64,000 bases of DNA, from NCBI RefSeq assembly GCF_900111835.1, contig NZ_FOJP01000004.1, positions 249,221-313,220 on the forward strand. The letters are read 5' to 3'. This DNA is from Metapseudomonas otitidis. GTDB taxonomy: Bacteria > Pseudomonadota > Gammaproteobacteria > Pseudomonadales > Pseudomonadaceae. Position 1 is the first letter of the stretch, and every line of letters starts with the position of its first letter. Below, in pieces: positions 1-9,532 of this stretch. The notes under the pieces are model-generated. The model ran no database searches, was not told where the DNA came from, and worked only from the letters and a program-made list of their open reading frames with translations. Both the position numbers and the translations under genes were made by a program.

Positions 1-963
1 GTCGCGCCGCAGGCGGCCGCGCAACTGGGGCAGGCGCTCGCCGTCGGCGCGCAGCAGGGCCTGGCAGAGGGCGTGGACGCGGGCCATCTGCACCAGTGCC
101 TCCCGCTCGCTGCTGTGGTCGTCGCGCTCGGCCAGGCGGGTGATCTGCCCGCCCAGGGTGCGCAGGTGGCCGGCCAGGCGCGGCAGGCCTTCGGTGCGGG
201 CGCCGAGGTTGAGCAGGCGCAGCTGCAGGGCGCTGGCCCGGCTGACGTGGGACAGCCCCTGGCCCAGCAGCTCGTGCAGCAGCTGCTGCACCGAGGCCAG
301 CAGTTCGCGCTCGGCCTCGCCCAGGCCGTCCCGCGTGGTGTCGGCAGGGGCGCTTTCGGCGGTCCAGGCCCAGGGTTGGCCGTGGGCCTGGAAGAGCCCG
401 GCGAGGGCCGCCAGGTGCAGGGCCTTGCGTTCGCTGTCCCGCGCTTCGGAGAGCATCCCCTCGAAGCCGGCACCCGCCAGGTAGCTGACTTCGCCCTCCA
501 GGCCCTCGAAGGCGATGGCCAGGCGCAGGCCGTGGTTGCTCACCTGGGGTGTACCGAGGGTCTCGATCCATTGCCGGGCGCGGCGGGTGGCCACCTTGCC
601 GGCGAGCTTCTGCAACTGCGCCGGGTCCAGCGCCAGGGCTTCCACCTGGGCGGCATCGGGCTCGGGCTGTTCCGTGCCAGTGGCCGCGTCGGGCGCTTCG
701 CTGCGCAGCCACAGCACGGCGGCGAGTATGTGCTTGCAGCAGCCGCTGGCCGGGCAGGTGCAGCGCGCCGCCTCCACGCCGCCGGCGTCCAGGCGCACGG
801 TCTGGCCGTCGGTCTCGATCAGCCCGTGTGCCTCGGTGCGCTCGCCCCAGGCCAGCTTGCCGGCCTCCACGTCCTTGCCGGCGCGGCGCAGCAGGCCGGC
901 GTTGGCCAGGGTTTCCAGGGCCGCGTCGTCGTAGGCCCGGTAGCGGGCCAGCCAGGCGCTCAT
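1..963 (-). CDS. SWIM zinc-finger protein, YehQ-like (C-terminus cut by window edge)
   Basis: The frame is open from an ATG at 963 to the window edge, giving 321 codons with no stop. A SWIM-type zinc motif lies near the N-terminus: Cys68-x-Cys70, then Cys76-x-His78. SWIM domains bind zinc and usually mediate DNA or protein contacts. The rest is helical, rich in Leu and Ala, and I recognise no other domain in it. The start overlaps the stop of the upstream VWA gene by four bases (ATGA), so the two are translationally coupled. It is the last visible member of a five-gene operon whose composition matches E. coli yehI/yehLMPQ, where YehQ is the SWIM protein. The biochemical role is unknown. The true 3' end lies outside the window. 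Confidence 0.85.
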   Translation of the reverse strand, partial: MSAWLARYRAYDDAALETLANAGLLRRAGKDVEAGKLAWGERTEAHGLIETDGQTVRLDAGGVEAARCTCPASGCCKHILAAVLWLRSEAPDAATGTEQPEPDAAQVEALALDPAQLQKLAGKVATRRARQWIETLGTPQVSNHGLRLAIAFEGLEGEVSYLAGAGFEGMLSEARDSERKALHLAALAGLFQAHGQPWAWTAESAPADTTRDGLGEAERELLASVQQLLHELLGQGLSHVSRASALQLRLLNLGARTEGLPRLAGHLRTLGGQITRLAERDDHSSEREALVQMARVHALCQALLRADGERLPQLRGRLRRD

Positions 964-2084
964 TGCATCACCTCCGCCAGCCATTCGGCGAAGTGCTCCG
1001 GGGTCAGCGCGGCGATCCGCATGCCCCGATCCGCCAGGCGCTGGCCCATGGACGGGTCGTAGACCGGCCGGGCGGCATCATCCAGGGCCGCCAGGCCCAG
1101 CAGGCGCACGCGGGCCTCGTTCAGCCGCGAGACGCAGGCCAGCAGAGGGCCGATGGCGGCGCCTTCTTCGAAGTCGCTGATCAGCGCCAGCACGGTGCGC
1201 TGGGGCGTGTCCACCAATTGCTCGCAGTAGCGCAGGGCCTTGCCGATGTCGGTGCCGCCGCCCAGCTGCACGGTCAGCAGCACCTCCACCGGGTCGTGGG
1301 CGAGGTGGCTGAGGTCCACCACCTGGGTGTCGAACAGCACCAGGCGCACGCGCACGCTGGGCAGGGTGGCGAGGATGCTGGCGCAGATGGCGCTGTACAT
1401 CACCGAGTCGAGCATCGAGCCGCTCTGGTCGACGCAGAGGATCACGTCCCAGGGCAGCTGCCGGCGGACCCGGGCGTTGAAGCGCGGCGATTCGATCAGC
1501 AGCTGTTTGCGCTCCGGGTCGTAGTGCTTGAGGTTGGCGGCGATGGTGGCGCGCCAGTCGAAGTTCTGCGCGTGGCGGATCGGCGAGCGGCGGAAGCGGT
1601 TGCGCCGGCCGTTGAGGGCGTTGGTGAAGCGGCTGCGCAGGCGCTGGAGAATTTCTTCCACCACCTTGGCGATCAGCTGGCGCACCGCGTCGCGGGTGTC
1701 GGCGCTGAGGCGACCGCGCACGCTGAGCAGCGCCTTGGCCAGGGCCGGGCTGGGTTCCAGGCTGGCGAGGCTGGCCGGGTCGGTGAGCAGTGCGCTGATG
1801 GCGTAGCGCTCGATGGCCTGGGTCTGCAGGCGCTCGAAGGTGGAACGGGGGAACAGGTTGCGGGCCTGCTCCAGCCAGTTGAGGGCGGTCAGCTGGCTGT
1901 CGTCGAGGGAGCCGCCGCGCCCGCCCTGGACATGACCACGGCGCTGGTACTCGCGGTTGTAGAGGTAGTCGAGGGTCTTCTCCAGCCGCGCGTCGGTGGG
2001 GTTCAGGGCGGCCTGGTCGAGGGCGCGGTCGGCGTAGCGGCCGAGGATCAGGCGCCAGCGGCGGGCGGTTTCCAGGTCAGTCAT
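960..2084 (-). CDS. VWA domain protein, YehP-like
   Basis: A 374-residue protein. The C-terminal half is a von Willebrand factor A domain with a complete MIDAS metal site: Asp219-x-Ser221-x-Ser223, a downstream GGGTD and an ISDFEEG segment. The N-terminal 200 residues are helical and basic, ending in an RSRF/RRNRFRR stretch. I chose the ATG at 2084 because the longer frame only runs back inside the DUF5682 gene; this start overlaps that gene by eight bases. VWA proteins paired with MoxR ATPases typically act as substrate or metal-ion adaptors (as with CoxD/CoxE or the NorQ/NorD type). Here it sits two genes downstream of the MoxR gene and is coupled to the SWIM gene. The substrate is unknown. 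Confidence 0.9.
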   Translation of the reverse strand: MTDLETARRWRLILGRYADRALDQAALNPTDARLEKTLDYLYNREYQRRGHVQGGRGGSLDDSQLTALNWLEQARNLFPRSTFERLQTQAIERYAISALLTDPASLASLEPSPALAKALLSVRGRLSADTRDAVRQLIAKVVEEILQRLRSRFTNALNGRRNRFRRSPIRHAQNFDWRATIAANLKHYDPERKQLLIESPRFNARVRRQLPWDVILCVDQSGSMLDSVMYSAICASILATLPSVRVRLVLFDTQVVDLSHLAHDPVEVLLTVQLGGGTDIGKALRYCEQLVDTPQRTVLALISDFEEGAAIGPLLACVSRLNEARVRLLGLAALDDAARPVYDPSMGQRLADRGMRIAALTPEHFAEWLAEVMQ

Positions 2085-4542
2085 GGTCGGCTTCCGTGGC
2101 CCAGTCGAGCAGGCCGTCGCGCGCCAGCGAGCGCCCGAGCGCCAGGTGCAGGGCGGCGCCGGCGAGCAGGTCGTGGCTGTCCAGTTCGTGGTGGGCGCTG
2201 TCCAGGGCACTGTCGCCCAGGCCGTTCAGCGCGGCCAATTGGCTGGCCAGGCGCCCGGTCTCCTGGGGCTTGAGGCGGGTGAAGGTCAGGCGCAGGTCGG
2301 GCAGGTGGCGGACGAAGGTGGCCTCGTCCCAGCCGGCCACCAGGGCGTTGAGTGCCTGGCCCAGGTGTTCGACCCGCAGGATCAGCTCCGGTGCGGCCTG
2401 CAGCAGCCCGCCGAGGTAGCGCACGGCGTCCTCGCTGTCGGCGCCCGGGCCAAAGCGGCGGCCCAGGGCTTCGGCCAGGCGGGCCTCGTCATCGAGATCG
2501 TCCAGGTAGCGCAGCGCGTCCAGGGCGCCGGCCAGGGTGGGCGGCGCCTCGTCGCGGAGACGGGCCAGGGCGCCCTGCAGGGCTTCGTCCTGGCCATCCA
2601 GGCCCACCAGGCCGCTGCCCAGGCGGATGAATTCGCGCAGGGCCAGCAGGGCATCCACGGCGGCGCCTTCCTGCTCGGGGGCGCAGAGGGCCAGGCCCGG
2701 CACCAGGAACAGCGCCGCCGGCACGATGCGCTGCAGCAGCGCCGGCAGTTGCGGTTGCTCCTCCAGCCCGAGCAGTTCGCGGCCGCGCCACAGGTGCAGC
2801 AGGCGCTGGCCGCAGGCGACCACCGAGGCCAGCTCGGGGTCTTCGTCCAGGTGTTCGGCCAGGCGCTGGAACAGCCTCGGCAGCTGCTCGCCCAGGCCGA
2901 TCAGTCCGGCGCGGGCCACCAGCTGTGCCACGCGGCCGGCGCTGCGGCCCTGGCCCTGGCCGAGCAGCGCACGCTCTTCGTCCAGCAGGCGGCGCAGGGC
3001 GATGTCGCGCAGGTTGCTGCCTTGTTCAGCCCGTTCGATGAGGTTGGCTTCCACCAACGGCGACCAGGCGTATTCCCACTCCTCGAAGAGCAGGTCGAGG
3101 CCGCTGCCGTTGACGAAGTCCGGCCCGCCCTGGTGCCGGGCCAGGCCGCTGTCCAGGTAGGCCATGAGGTGCAGGAAGCGGCTGCGGGCACGGTGGCGGG
3201 GCTTGCGGTAGAGGTCCAGGCGGGTGCGCCGGGCCAGGCTGTCGCTGAGGTCCAGGCGGTGGGCGAGGGCCAGCCGCCGGGCTTCTTCCACCAGGGGCGG
3301 GGCCTGGGTCGAGGGCGGCACGTCGCCCAGGCGGTTGCCGCCCAGGTGGCGCTGCACGGCCCGCAGCAGGCCGTCCTGGCCTTCGTCCAGGCTGCCCTTG
3401 ACGAAGCAGGCGTGCACCGCGTCGAGCAGGTCGTAGCGCCCCGGGCCGGGGTGCTGGCGCAGCCGGGCGAGGCCGGCGGCCTGTTCGGCGGCGTTGCTCA
3501 CGCTGGCGAAGGTCAGGGCATCGGCCAGGCGCTGCTCGCGGGTTTCGGCGGCGATGCCGCTGAGCAGGCGGGTGGCGATGCGCTGGCGGGCGAGGGTGTC
3601 GTCCTCCTCGCCCAGCAGCGCGTCCCAGACCTGCTGGTAATAGGCCGGCGAGGGCATGCCGGAGGCATAGCCGTTGAGGGCGTCGAGGCGGTCGAAGCTG
3701 TAGCGGATCAGCCAGGCCTGGCTGTCCTCCGGGGCGGCGGGTCTTGCCGGTGCCGGGGTGCCGGCGGCCAGGGCCTCCACCAGCGCCAGGGTGTGGAAGC
3801 CGCCGGTGACCACCACCAGCGGGCCGTCCACACGGCCACGCCAGTCGCGGATGCAGCCGAGCATGTGGGCTTCACGGGCCAGGGAGCCCTCGGCGGCGAG
3901 CACGTCGTCCTCGTAGTCCAGGCGGGCCATGGCGCACCAGGCGAAGGCGTCGTCGAACAGCCGCTGCCAGTCGGCCAGCGCCGCGCGGGGGCGCAGTTCG
4001 AACAGGTGCTCCCAGAGTTCGTCGTGGTCCCGGCAGTGGGCCTCGCGGGCCAGGGCGGCGAGGTAGCGGCTGTGGGCCAGGTAGCGCTCGGCCATGAGGC
4101 TGCGCTGCTGGTCGGCGGCCTGCTCCTCGTCATGCTGGTGGGCCCAGGGCAGGTCGATGAAGGCCAGCTGCGCCCCCAGGCGCTGGCCGTCCTGCAGGGC
4201 CTGCCATTCCGGCGAGTAGTCGCAGAAGGGGAAGAAGGCCGAGCGCAGCGCCGGCTCGCCCTCGGCGTCGGGCCGGCGGTGCTGGGAGAGGATCGCCAGG
4301 GGCGGCCGGCTGCGGGAGTCCAGCAGGTCGGGGATGAGCCGGTCGAAGTCCGCCGGCCCCTCGATCAGGATGGCCGCCGGCTGCAGGGCCTGCAGTTGCT
4401 GGCGCAGGGCGAAGGCGCAGGCCGGGCTGTGGTGACGCACCGGCACCAGGTGAATGCCCGCCCGGGCCAGGGCCGCGCGCTCACGGGCGGCGGCCTGCAG
4501 CCGTTCGGGCAGGCGCGGGTCGCTGGCGAAGGCCTCTGCCAT
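2077..4542 (-). CDS. DUF5682 family protein, YehM-like
   Basis: An 821-residue protein. The N-terminus contains a conserved-looking segment, HLVPVRHHSPACA, followed by ILIEGPADFD, which is how DUF5682 proteins begin. A HMLGCIRDWRG segment and a VVVTGGFHTLALVEAL strand-turn follow in the middle. The C-terminal half is a long run of Leu- and Ala-rich helices. There is no signal peptide or membrane segment, so it should be cytosolic. It lies three bases downstream of the MoxR gene and overlaps the VWA gene. In E. coli the same family member (YehM) sits between the MoxR ATPase and the VWA protein. No activity is established; the His/Glu-rich N-terminal motifs could form a metal or catalytic site, which is inference. 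Confidence 0.85.
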   Translation of the reverse strand: MAEAFASDPRLPERLQAAARERAALARAGIHLVPVRHHSPACAFALRQQLQALQPAAILIEGPADFDRLIPDLLDSRSRPPLAILSQHRRPDAEGEPALRSAFFPFCDYSPEWQALQDGQRLGAQLAFIDLPWAHQHDEEQAADQQRSLMAERYLAHSRYLAALAREAHCRDHDELWEHLFELRPRAALADWQRLFDDAFAWCAMARLDYEDDVLAAEGSLAREAHMLGCIRDWRGRVDGPLVVVTGGFHTLALVEALAAGTPAPARPAAPEDSQAWLIRYSFDRLDALNGYASGMPSPAYYQQVWDALLGEEDDTLARQRIATRLLSGIAAETREQRLADALTFASVSNAAEQAAGLARLRQHPGPGRYDLLDAVHACFVKGSLDEGQDGLLRAVQRHLGGNRLGDVPPSTQAPPLVEEARRLALAHRLDLSDSLARRTRLDLYRKPRHRARSRFLHLMAYLDSGLARHQGGPDFVNGSGLDLLFEEWEYAWSPLVEANLIERAEQGSNLRDIALRRLLDEERALLGQGQGRSAGRVAQLVARAGLIGLGEQLPRLFQRLAEHLDEDPELASVVACGQRLLHLWRGRELLGLEEQPQLPALLQRIVPAALFLVPGLALCAPEQEGAAVDALLALREFIRLGSGLVGLDGQDEALQGALARLRDEAPPTLAGALDALRYLDDLDDEARLAEALGRRFGPGADSEDAVRYLGGLLQAAPELILRVEHLGQALNALVAGWDEATFVRHLPDLRLTFTRLKPQETGRLASQLAALNGLGDSALDSAHHELDSHDLLAGAALHLALGRSLARDGLLDWATEADHD

Positions 4543-4545
4543 GGC

Positions 4546-5643
4546 TCAGTCCCAGAGGCCCTTGCTGGCGTCGAAGAAGCGCTTCCAGTGGTCGTCGCGG
4601 CGGGCACGCTCGCGCACCACGCTGTCCAGGTAGTGGCGCAGGCGGCGGGCGTCGTCCTGGCTGTCCTTGAACACCACGCCGAGCAGCTGGCGCGCCAGCT
4701 CGGCGGCGGTCAGGCGGCCGTCGCCCAGGTAGCGGGCCTCCAGGGCGGCGGCGTAGGCGACGCTGACCGCTTCGGCGGTGGACATCACCGCGTCCGGGGC
4801 CTTGATCGCCGTGCCTTCGCGGGTGCTGCCCTGGCGCAGCTCCTGGAACACGGTGACCAGCAGGGTGATGACGTCCCGCTCGACGGCGACCTTGCCGGCC
4901 TGCTCGCCCAGTTCGCGCTGCAGCTGGCGCATCACCAGCTCCACTTCGAATTCGCTGTCGGCGATGGGGCGCACCGTCTCGAAGTTGAAGCGGCGCTTGA
5001 GGGCGGCGGACATCTCGTGCACGCCGCGGTCGCGCAGGTTGGCGGTGGCGATGAGGTTGAAGCCGGGGCGGGCCAGCAGGCGGCCACCTTCGCCCAGCTC
5101 GGGGATCATCATCTGCTTCTCGGAGAGCAGGGAGACGAGCACGTCCTGGATCTCCGGCGGGCAACGGGTGATCTCCTCGAAGCGCACCAGCTTGCCGGCC
5201 TGCATGCCCTGGTGCAGCGGGGAGGGCACCAGGGCGCGTGGGGTCGGCCCCTCGGCCAGCAGCAGGGCGTAGTTCCAGGAGTACTTGATGTGGTCCTCGG
5301 TGGTGCCGGCGGTGCCCTGGATGGTGAGGGTGGAGTCACCGCTGATGGCGGCGGCCAGCAACTCGGAGAGCATCGACTTGGCGGTGCCCGGCTCGCCCAC
5401 CAGCATCAGCCCCTGGCGGCCGAGCAGGGTGACGATGGCGCGGTCCACCAGGGCGTCGTCGCCGTAGAACTTGCGGCTGATGCCCAGGGCGTCGTCACCG
5501 AGGATGAAGCGGCGCACCGAACGCGGCGAGCGCAGCCAGCCCGGGGGCAGGTCGGCGCCGGCCTGCTGGTCGGCTTCGCTCAGGCGCGCCAGTTCGTCGG
5601 CATGCAGGTGTTCGGCGCTGTGGCGCAGGGCGGTGCTTACCAT
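4546..5643 (-). CDS. MoxR-type AAA+ ATPase, YehL-like
   Basis: A 365-residue protein with a complete AAA+ module: Walker A GEPGTAKS at residues 83-90, Walker B VRFEEIT at about 153-159, sensor 1 in LIATANLRD, and an arginine-finger region in ALKRRFNFE. MoxR ATPases are chaperone-like machines that remodel a partner held by a VWA protein. The ATG at 5643 was preferred because the longer frame runs upstream inside the DUF4132 gene; this start overlaps that gene by seven bases. With the VWA protein encoded downstream it forms the standard MoxR-VWA pair, here extended by DUF4132, DUF5682 and SWIM proteins. The target is unknown. Confidence 0.92.
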   Translation of the reverse strand: MVSTALRHSAEHLHADELARLSEADQQAGADLPPGWLRSPRSVRRFILGDDALGISRKFYGDDALVDRAIVTLLGRQGLMLVGEPGTAKSMLSELLAAAISGDSTLTIQGTAGTTEDHIKYSWNYALLLAEGPTPRALVPSPLHQGMQAGKLVRFEEITRCPPEIQDVLVSLLSEKQMMIPELGEGGRLLARPGFNLIATANLRDRGVHEMSAALKRRFNFETVRPIADSEFEVELVMRQLQRELGEQAGKVAVERDVITLLVTVFQELRQGSTREGTAIKAPDAVMSTAEAVSVAYAAALEARYLGDGRLTAAELARQLLGVVFKDSQDDARRLRHYLDSVVRERARRDDHWKRFFDASKGLWD

Positions 5644-8600
5644 GGTGTCTTCTTCTTCCACTGGGGATCGAAGCCGACGCAGGCGTCGGCGGCGGCGCGG
5701 TAGTCGGCGTAGGTCTCGGCCAGCAGCACGGGCGGGATCTCCGCCAGGGGCAGGCTCTCGCCGGTGGACCAGCGCTGGGCCATGCGTTCGTAGCTGAGGT
5801 GGGTGAGCGCGGCGGGGACGTTCTCCTCGGGCAGGCAGTTGCCGGTGAAGCCGATGCACACCCGCAGGCCCAGGCTGGAAAACTCCTTGAAGTAGTGGTC
5901 GAAGAAGCCCCCGTCCTCGGCGGCGGCGCGCTGGTAGCCGAGCTTGGTGAGGGTGCCGCGCAGGGTGAAGGTGTCGCTGAGCCAGCCGAGGCGGTCGGCG
6001 ATACGTTCGCCGCTGCCTTCGTCCTGCTCCGACGCTTCGCTGGCGGTGGGCTCGGGCAGCATGCGGCTCATCTGGGCGAACAGCGGTTTGACCTTGTAGT
6101 CCTTGAAGTGGGCGGTCCAGGCCTTGGCGGTGTCAGCGTCCACCAGGGCGGCGTGGGCCAGGCGTACGCGGCGGGTTTCGTCCAGCTCGACCTCGTCGTC
6201 GTCGAGGTCGATCAGGCTGCCGTCCTCGGTGGGGCGGAACAGGCGCAGGGCGCCGTCCTCGGCCACTTCGGCCCAGACCAGGCGCTGCACCAGGTGGGTG
6301 ACCACCGGGTGGCGCTGCAGGTACTCGCGCCACTCGCCGGCAGGCCACAGGCGCTCGGCGCACATGGCTTCGTAGAGGCGCTGGGTCTGCAGTTCGATGA
6401 CCTGCTTGAGCTCCTTCTTGCTGGTGGAGAGCTGGGTCTTGGCTTCCTTGATCAGCGCCGGGTCGTCGCTCTTGCGCGGCTCGGGCAGGGCCTTGACCAC
6501 CTTGTCGTCGGGGTTGCGCAGTTCCAGCTTGAGGGCACCGTCCAGGCGTGCGGTGAACAGGCGCTCGCCGTACTGCAGGTTGAGCACGCCCTGTTCGTCG
6601 AAGCCGGCGCTGGGGATGGTGCGGTCGGCCAGTTCATCGGCACTCCAGCCGTTGCGCTGGGCGATCTGCTCCACCAGTACGCGGGCCAGGGCCTGGACCG
6701 AGGCGGTGCGGTGGCGGCGGGCGACGGCCAGCAGCAGCTGGATCACCAGCGGGTCGTTGCTGTTGGCGGCGGCGCTGAGCAGGGCCTCGACCTGGGCGCG
6801 GCGCTGGTAGTGGTCGCGCATGTAGGCCTGCAGCAGGCTGACCAGCTCGTGGCCGGCCATGGCCCAGGTAAGGGCGAGGATGCCCTTGTCGGCGATGGCG
6901 CTGCCCAGGTAGATGGACAGGTGCTCGCGCTTGAGGATCTCGAAGGCCTGCTCCTGGGTGATGTCGGCGTACTCGGGGGACCACTTGGCCCAGGCCTGGT
7001 AGCTCTGCATGCGCTGGGCGAGGTTGGCCTGGGCGTGGGCGATGGCCTCCTCCTGGCTCGGGTGGCGGGTGTCCTGGGCGATGAAGCCCAGCAGCAGGGC
7101 CTTGCCCAACGCTGCCCGGCTGGCCGGGGCCAGCAGCTCCAGGTAGCGGTTGAGCAGGGCGTTGCCGGCCGGCTCCTTGAGCTTGCAGGCGAGCACCACC
7201 CACCAGCGCACGATCTCCGGCTCCACTGCGCTGCCGTCCAGCCACTGGCAGGCGGGCAGCCGGTCCAGGTCGAGCCAGGCCAGGCTGGCCGGGGCCTTGC
7301 CCTGCAGGCCCTTGCGCGCTTCGGCGAGCAGTACGGCGGGGGCGAGGTGTCCGCTGATGTCGTCGCCCAGGGCTTCCAAGGCGGTGAGCAGGGCGGCGCG
7401 CACGGTCTCGCGCTTCTCCTTGGCCAGGGCGGCCTTGAGCGCGGGGACGGCTTCGGGGCGGCCCAGGCGTTGCAGCCATTCGGCGGCGAGGGTGCGGATC
7501 TCCTGCTTGCTGGAGCCCAGGGCCTCGATGGCGCGCTCGGCGATGTCGGGCAGGGTTTCCAGCAGGCGCTGTGCTTCGCTGCGGTTGGTCTTGCTGGCGC
7601 CCAGGGCCAGTTCCAGCAGCACCGGGATCAGCCGTTTCGGCAGCACCGGGAAGCGCTCCAGCAGGCTGAGGGCGGTGGGCACGTCGAACTCGGTGCGGCC
7701 ATGGTTGGGGCGCAGGCCGAAGGCCTCTTCGAGGAACTGCGGGTGTTCGGCGAAGAATGGCCAGACGCGGTCGGGGTCGAGCTGGGCCAGCGGCGAGTTC
7801 CAGCCGAAGCACAGGCCGGCGGTCTCACGCTCAGGCTCTTCGCTGCCGCAGCGGCGCAGGGCGTCGGCCAGGGTGCGCAGGTCGAGACGGCGCAGGGCGT
7901 CGCCCTTGAGCCACTGCATGAGCTGGTAGGCGTTGAAGTAGCGGCGGCGGGTCACCCGCAGGGCGTGCAGCAGGTTGACGTCGGGGCTGGCGGCCAGGCG
8001 GCCACGGTAGGCGAGCACGTCGTCGAGGCCGTCGGAGAGCTTGCGGCCCTTGCCGTTGAGGAAGTCGAGGGCGGCCTGCAGGTCCTTGTCGGTCAGGGCC
8101 TTGAGCTTCTTGTAGGCCTTCTGCTGCCAGTCCCACTTGCGCTTGTGTTCCAGGTTGCTGCGGATCTCTTCCTCGGCGGAGAGACGGCTCTCCTCCAGCA
8201 GTTCGGTGAGGTTGCGGCGCAGCAGGTCGAGGGTGGCGGCCCCCAGTTCCACGTCGGGGCAGCGCTCGTAGTCGCCGGCCTCCGGCAGCACCTGTTCCTC
8301 TGCGCTGGACTGGCTGTCCAGGCGGGCCATGGCGCTGGCCAGGGCCTGCTGCACGGGCTTGGAGGTTTCCTCGGCCAGGCGCGCCTGGAGGATCGCCCGC
8401 GCGCCCTCGCCGCTGCGGGCGAGGAGGTCGGCGGCCAGGGTGCGTTCGCTGCTGCTGCCGGTCGCCAGCAGGAGGCCGAGCTGTTCCAGCTTGACGTCCT
8501 GGGGCAGGGTCTCCACGTGCGGGCCGGCGGCGGCGCGCACGGTCTTGGCGCTGTTCACCGCGAGGCGCACGAGGACGTCGGCGTAGGCCGCGGCCAGGCG

Positions 8601-9347
8601 CGGGTGGGGGCCGATCAGGCCCACCAGGGACAGGTTGCCGCTGGCCGAGAGGCGGGCCGGCAGGGCGCGGGTGGCCTCGGGGTGCTGCAGCAGGTGGTCG
8701 GCCAGGTCGGGCAGGCGCAGCAGGGCGTTGAGGTCGCGCCAGTGGTAGTCGCCGAGGTCGCGGCGGTCCAGCACCAGCAGCAGGGCGTCGTCGCCGGGCA
8801 GGTCGTCCACCGCCAGCAGGCGCGTGAGCAGGTCGAGGGTCCAGTGCTGGCGCAGGTCGCTGCTGATCTTGCTGCCGAAGTCCTTGCGGGTGGTGTGCAG
8901 GGCGTCGACCACCAGGTAGATGAACCAGTCGGGCACCTGGGCGATGCGCGTGAGGTTGACGCCCTGGCAGGCGGCGGCCAGCACCTTGCCGAAACGGGCC
9001 AGGGCGACGACATCGGGTTCGGCGCCGATCACGTAGAGGCGGGTGCGTGCATTGGTCGCGGCGTTGATGCGCTTCTTGTGCTTCTGGGCGTCGTTGCGCA
9101 GGTTGCCCGAGGGGTACCACCAGCCGAGGGTGGCGGGCTGGTCGAGGAGGACGGCGGCCTCTTCGCCATTGAGCCGGGACAGCTCGGCGAGGACCTGTTC
9201 CTCCCGCCCGCTGAGAACGAAGGCGGCGGCACGGGCGGCCAGGCCCGGCGCCAGGATGTCCAGCACCTCGAGGCTTTCGGCGACGTGCTTGGCGAAGGGG
9301 GTGGTGGGGGCGGTGATGCCGAGCTTTTCCAGCAGTGTCTGCAGCAT
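5637..9347 (-). CDS. DUF4132 domain protein with HEAT-like repeats, YehI/MolR-like
   Basis: A 1236-residue protein, close in size to E. coli YehI (MolR). The middle contains HEAT-like helical pairs (for example the region with LGRPEAVPALKAALA). The C-terminal third carries the DUF4132 region, including segments such as EWREYLQRHPVV and LVWAE. There is no signal or membrane segment. The ATG at 9347 has an AAGGA ribosome-binding site twelve bases upstream. It is the first gene of the five-gene operon and overlaps the MoxR gene. Such long HEAT-repeat proteins often serve as recognition or scaffold subunits, so a sensing role within the MoxR-VWA complex is plausible but inferred. Confidence 0.85.
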   Translation of the reverse strand: MLQTLLEKLGITAPTTPFAKHVAESLEVLDILAPGLAARAAAFVLSGREEQVLAELSRLNGEEAAVLLDQPATLGWWYPSGNLRNDAQKHKKRINAATNARTRLYVIGAEPDVVALARFGKVLAAACQGVNLTRIAQVPDWFIYLVVDALHTTRKDFGSKISSDLRQHWTLDLLTRLLAVDDLPGDDALLLVLDRRDLGDYHWRDLNALLRLPDLADHLLQHPEATRALPARLSASGNLSLVGLIGPHPRLAAAYADVLVRLAVNSAKTVRAAAGPHVETLPQDVKLEQLGLLLATGSSSERTLAADLLARSGEGARAILQARLAEETSKPVQQALASAMARLDSQSSAEEQVLPEAGDYERCPDVELGAATLDLLRRNLTELLEESRLSAEEEIRSNLEHKRKWDWQQKAYKKLKALTDKDLQAALDFLNGKGRKLSDGLDDVLAYRGRLAASPDVNLLHALRVTRRRYFNAYQLMQWLKGDALRRLDLRTLADALRRCGSEEPERETAGLCFGWNSPLAQLDPDRVWPFFAEHPQFLEEAFGLRPNHGRTEFDVPTALSLLERFPVLPKRLIPVLLELALGASKTNRSEAQRLLETLPDIAERAIEALGSSKQEIRTLAAEWLQRLGRPEAVPALKAALAKEKRETVRAALLTALEALGDDISGHLAPAVLLAEARKGLQGKAPASLAWLDLDRLPACQWLDGSAVEPEIVRWWVVLACKLKEPAGNALLNRYLELLAPASRAALGKALLLGFIAQDTRHPSQEEAIAHAQANLAQRMQSYQAWAKWSPEYADITQEQAFEILKREHLSIYLGSAIADKGILALTWAMAGHELVSLLQAYMRDHYQRRAQVEALLSAAANSNDPLVIQLLLAVARRHRTASVQALARVLVEQIAQRNGWSADELADRTIPSAGFDEQGVLNLQYGERLFTARLDGALKLELRNPDDKVVKALPEPRKSDDPALIKEAKTQLSTSKKELKQVIELQTQRLYEAMCAERLWPAGEWREYLQRHPVVTHLVQRLVWAEVAEDGALRLFRPTEDGSLIDLDDDEVELDETRRVRLAHAALVDADTAKAWTAHFKDYKVKPLFAQMSRMLPEPTASEASEQDEGSGERIADRLGWLSDTFTLRGTLTKLGYQRAAAEDGGFFDHYFKEFSSLGLRVCIGFTGNCLPEENVPAALTHLSYERMAQRWSTGESLPLAEIPPVLLAETYADYRAAADACVGFDPQWKKKTPW

Positions 9348-9377
9348 GGGGAGGGCCTGTCCTTGGAATGCGAGGCG

Positions 9378-9395
9378 CCGATGTTAAAACATCGG
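9378..9395. promoter_or_regulatory. 18-bp palindrome upstream of the DUF4132 operon, possible operator
   Basis: The arms CCGATGTT and AACATCGG are perfect inverted repeats separated by AA. The site lies 31 bases upstream of the DUF4132 start codon, where a repressor or activator dimer could control the operon. No regulator gene is adjacent, so the binding protein is unknown. A transcribed hairpin in the 5' leader is an alternative. Confidence 0.4.
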
Positions 9396-9532
9396 GCCGG
9401 TCGCTCGCCTGCTCGCACGCAGGGTTTGCTGGCTGGCGCAAGTTTTCCTCCCGACGGCCTGCCTTGAGGGCCTGCCGGGGCTGGTCTTAACTGCTGGAGC
9501 GTGCCCATCCATAACCACAAGAAGGGGTTGCC

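Noticed and set aside
2083..5703. 1206-codon open frame on the plus strand
   Set aside because: It lies opposite the DUF5682 and MoxR genes. It is rich in Gln, Gly, Ala and Val without domain motifs, as expected for an antisense shadow of high-GC genes.
5799..9467. 1222-codon open frame on the plus strand
   Set aside because: Antisense to the DUF4132 gene, which has a family match, ribosome site and operon context.
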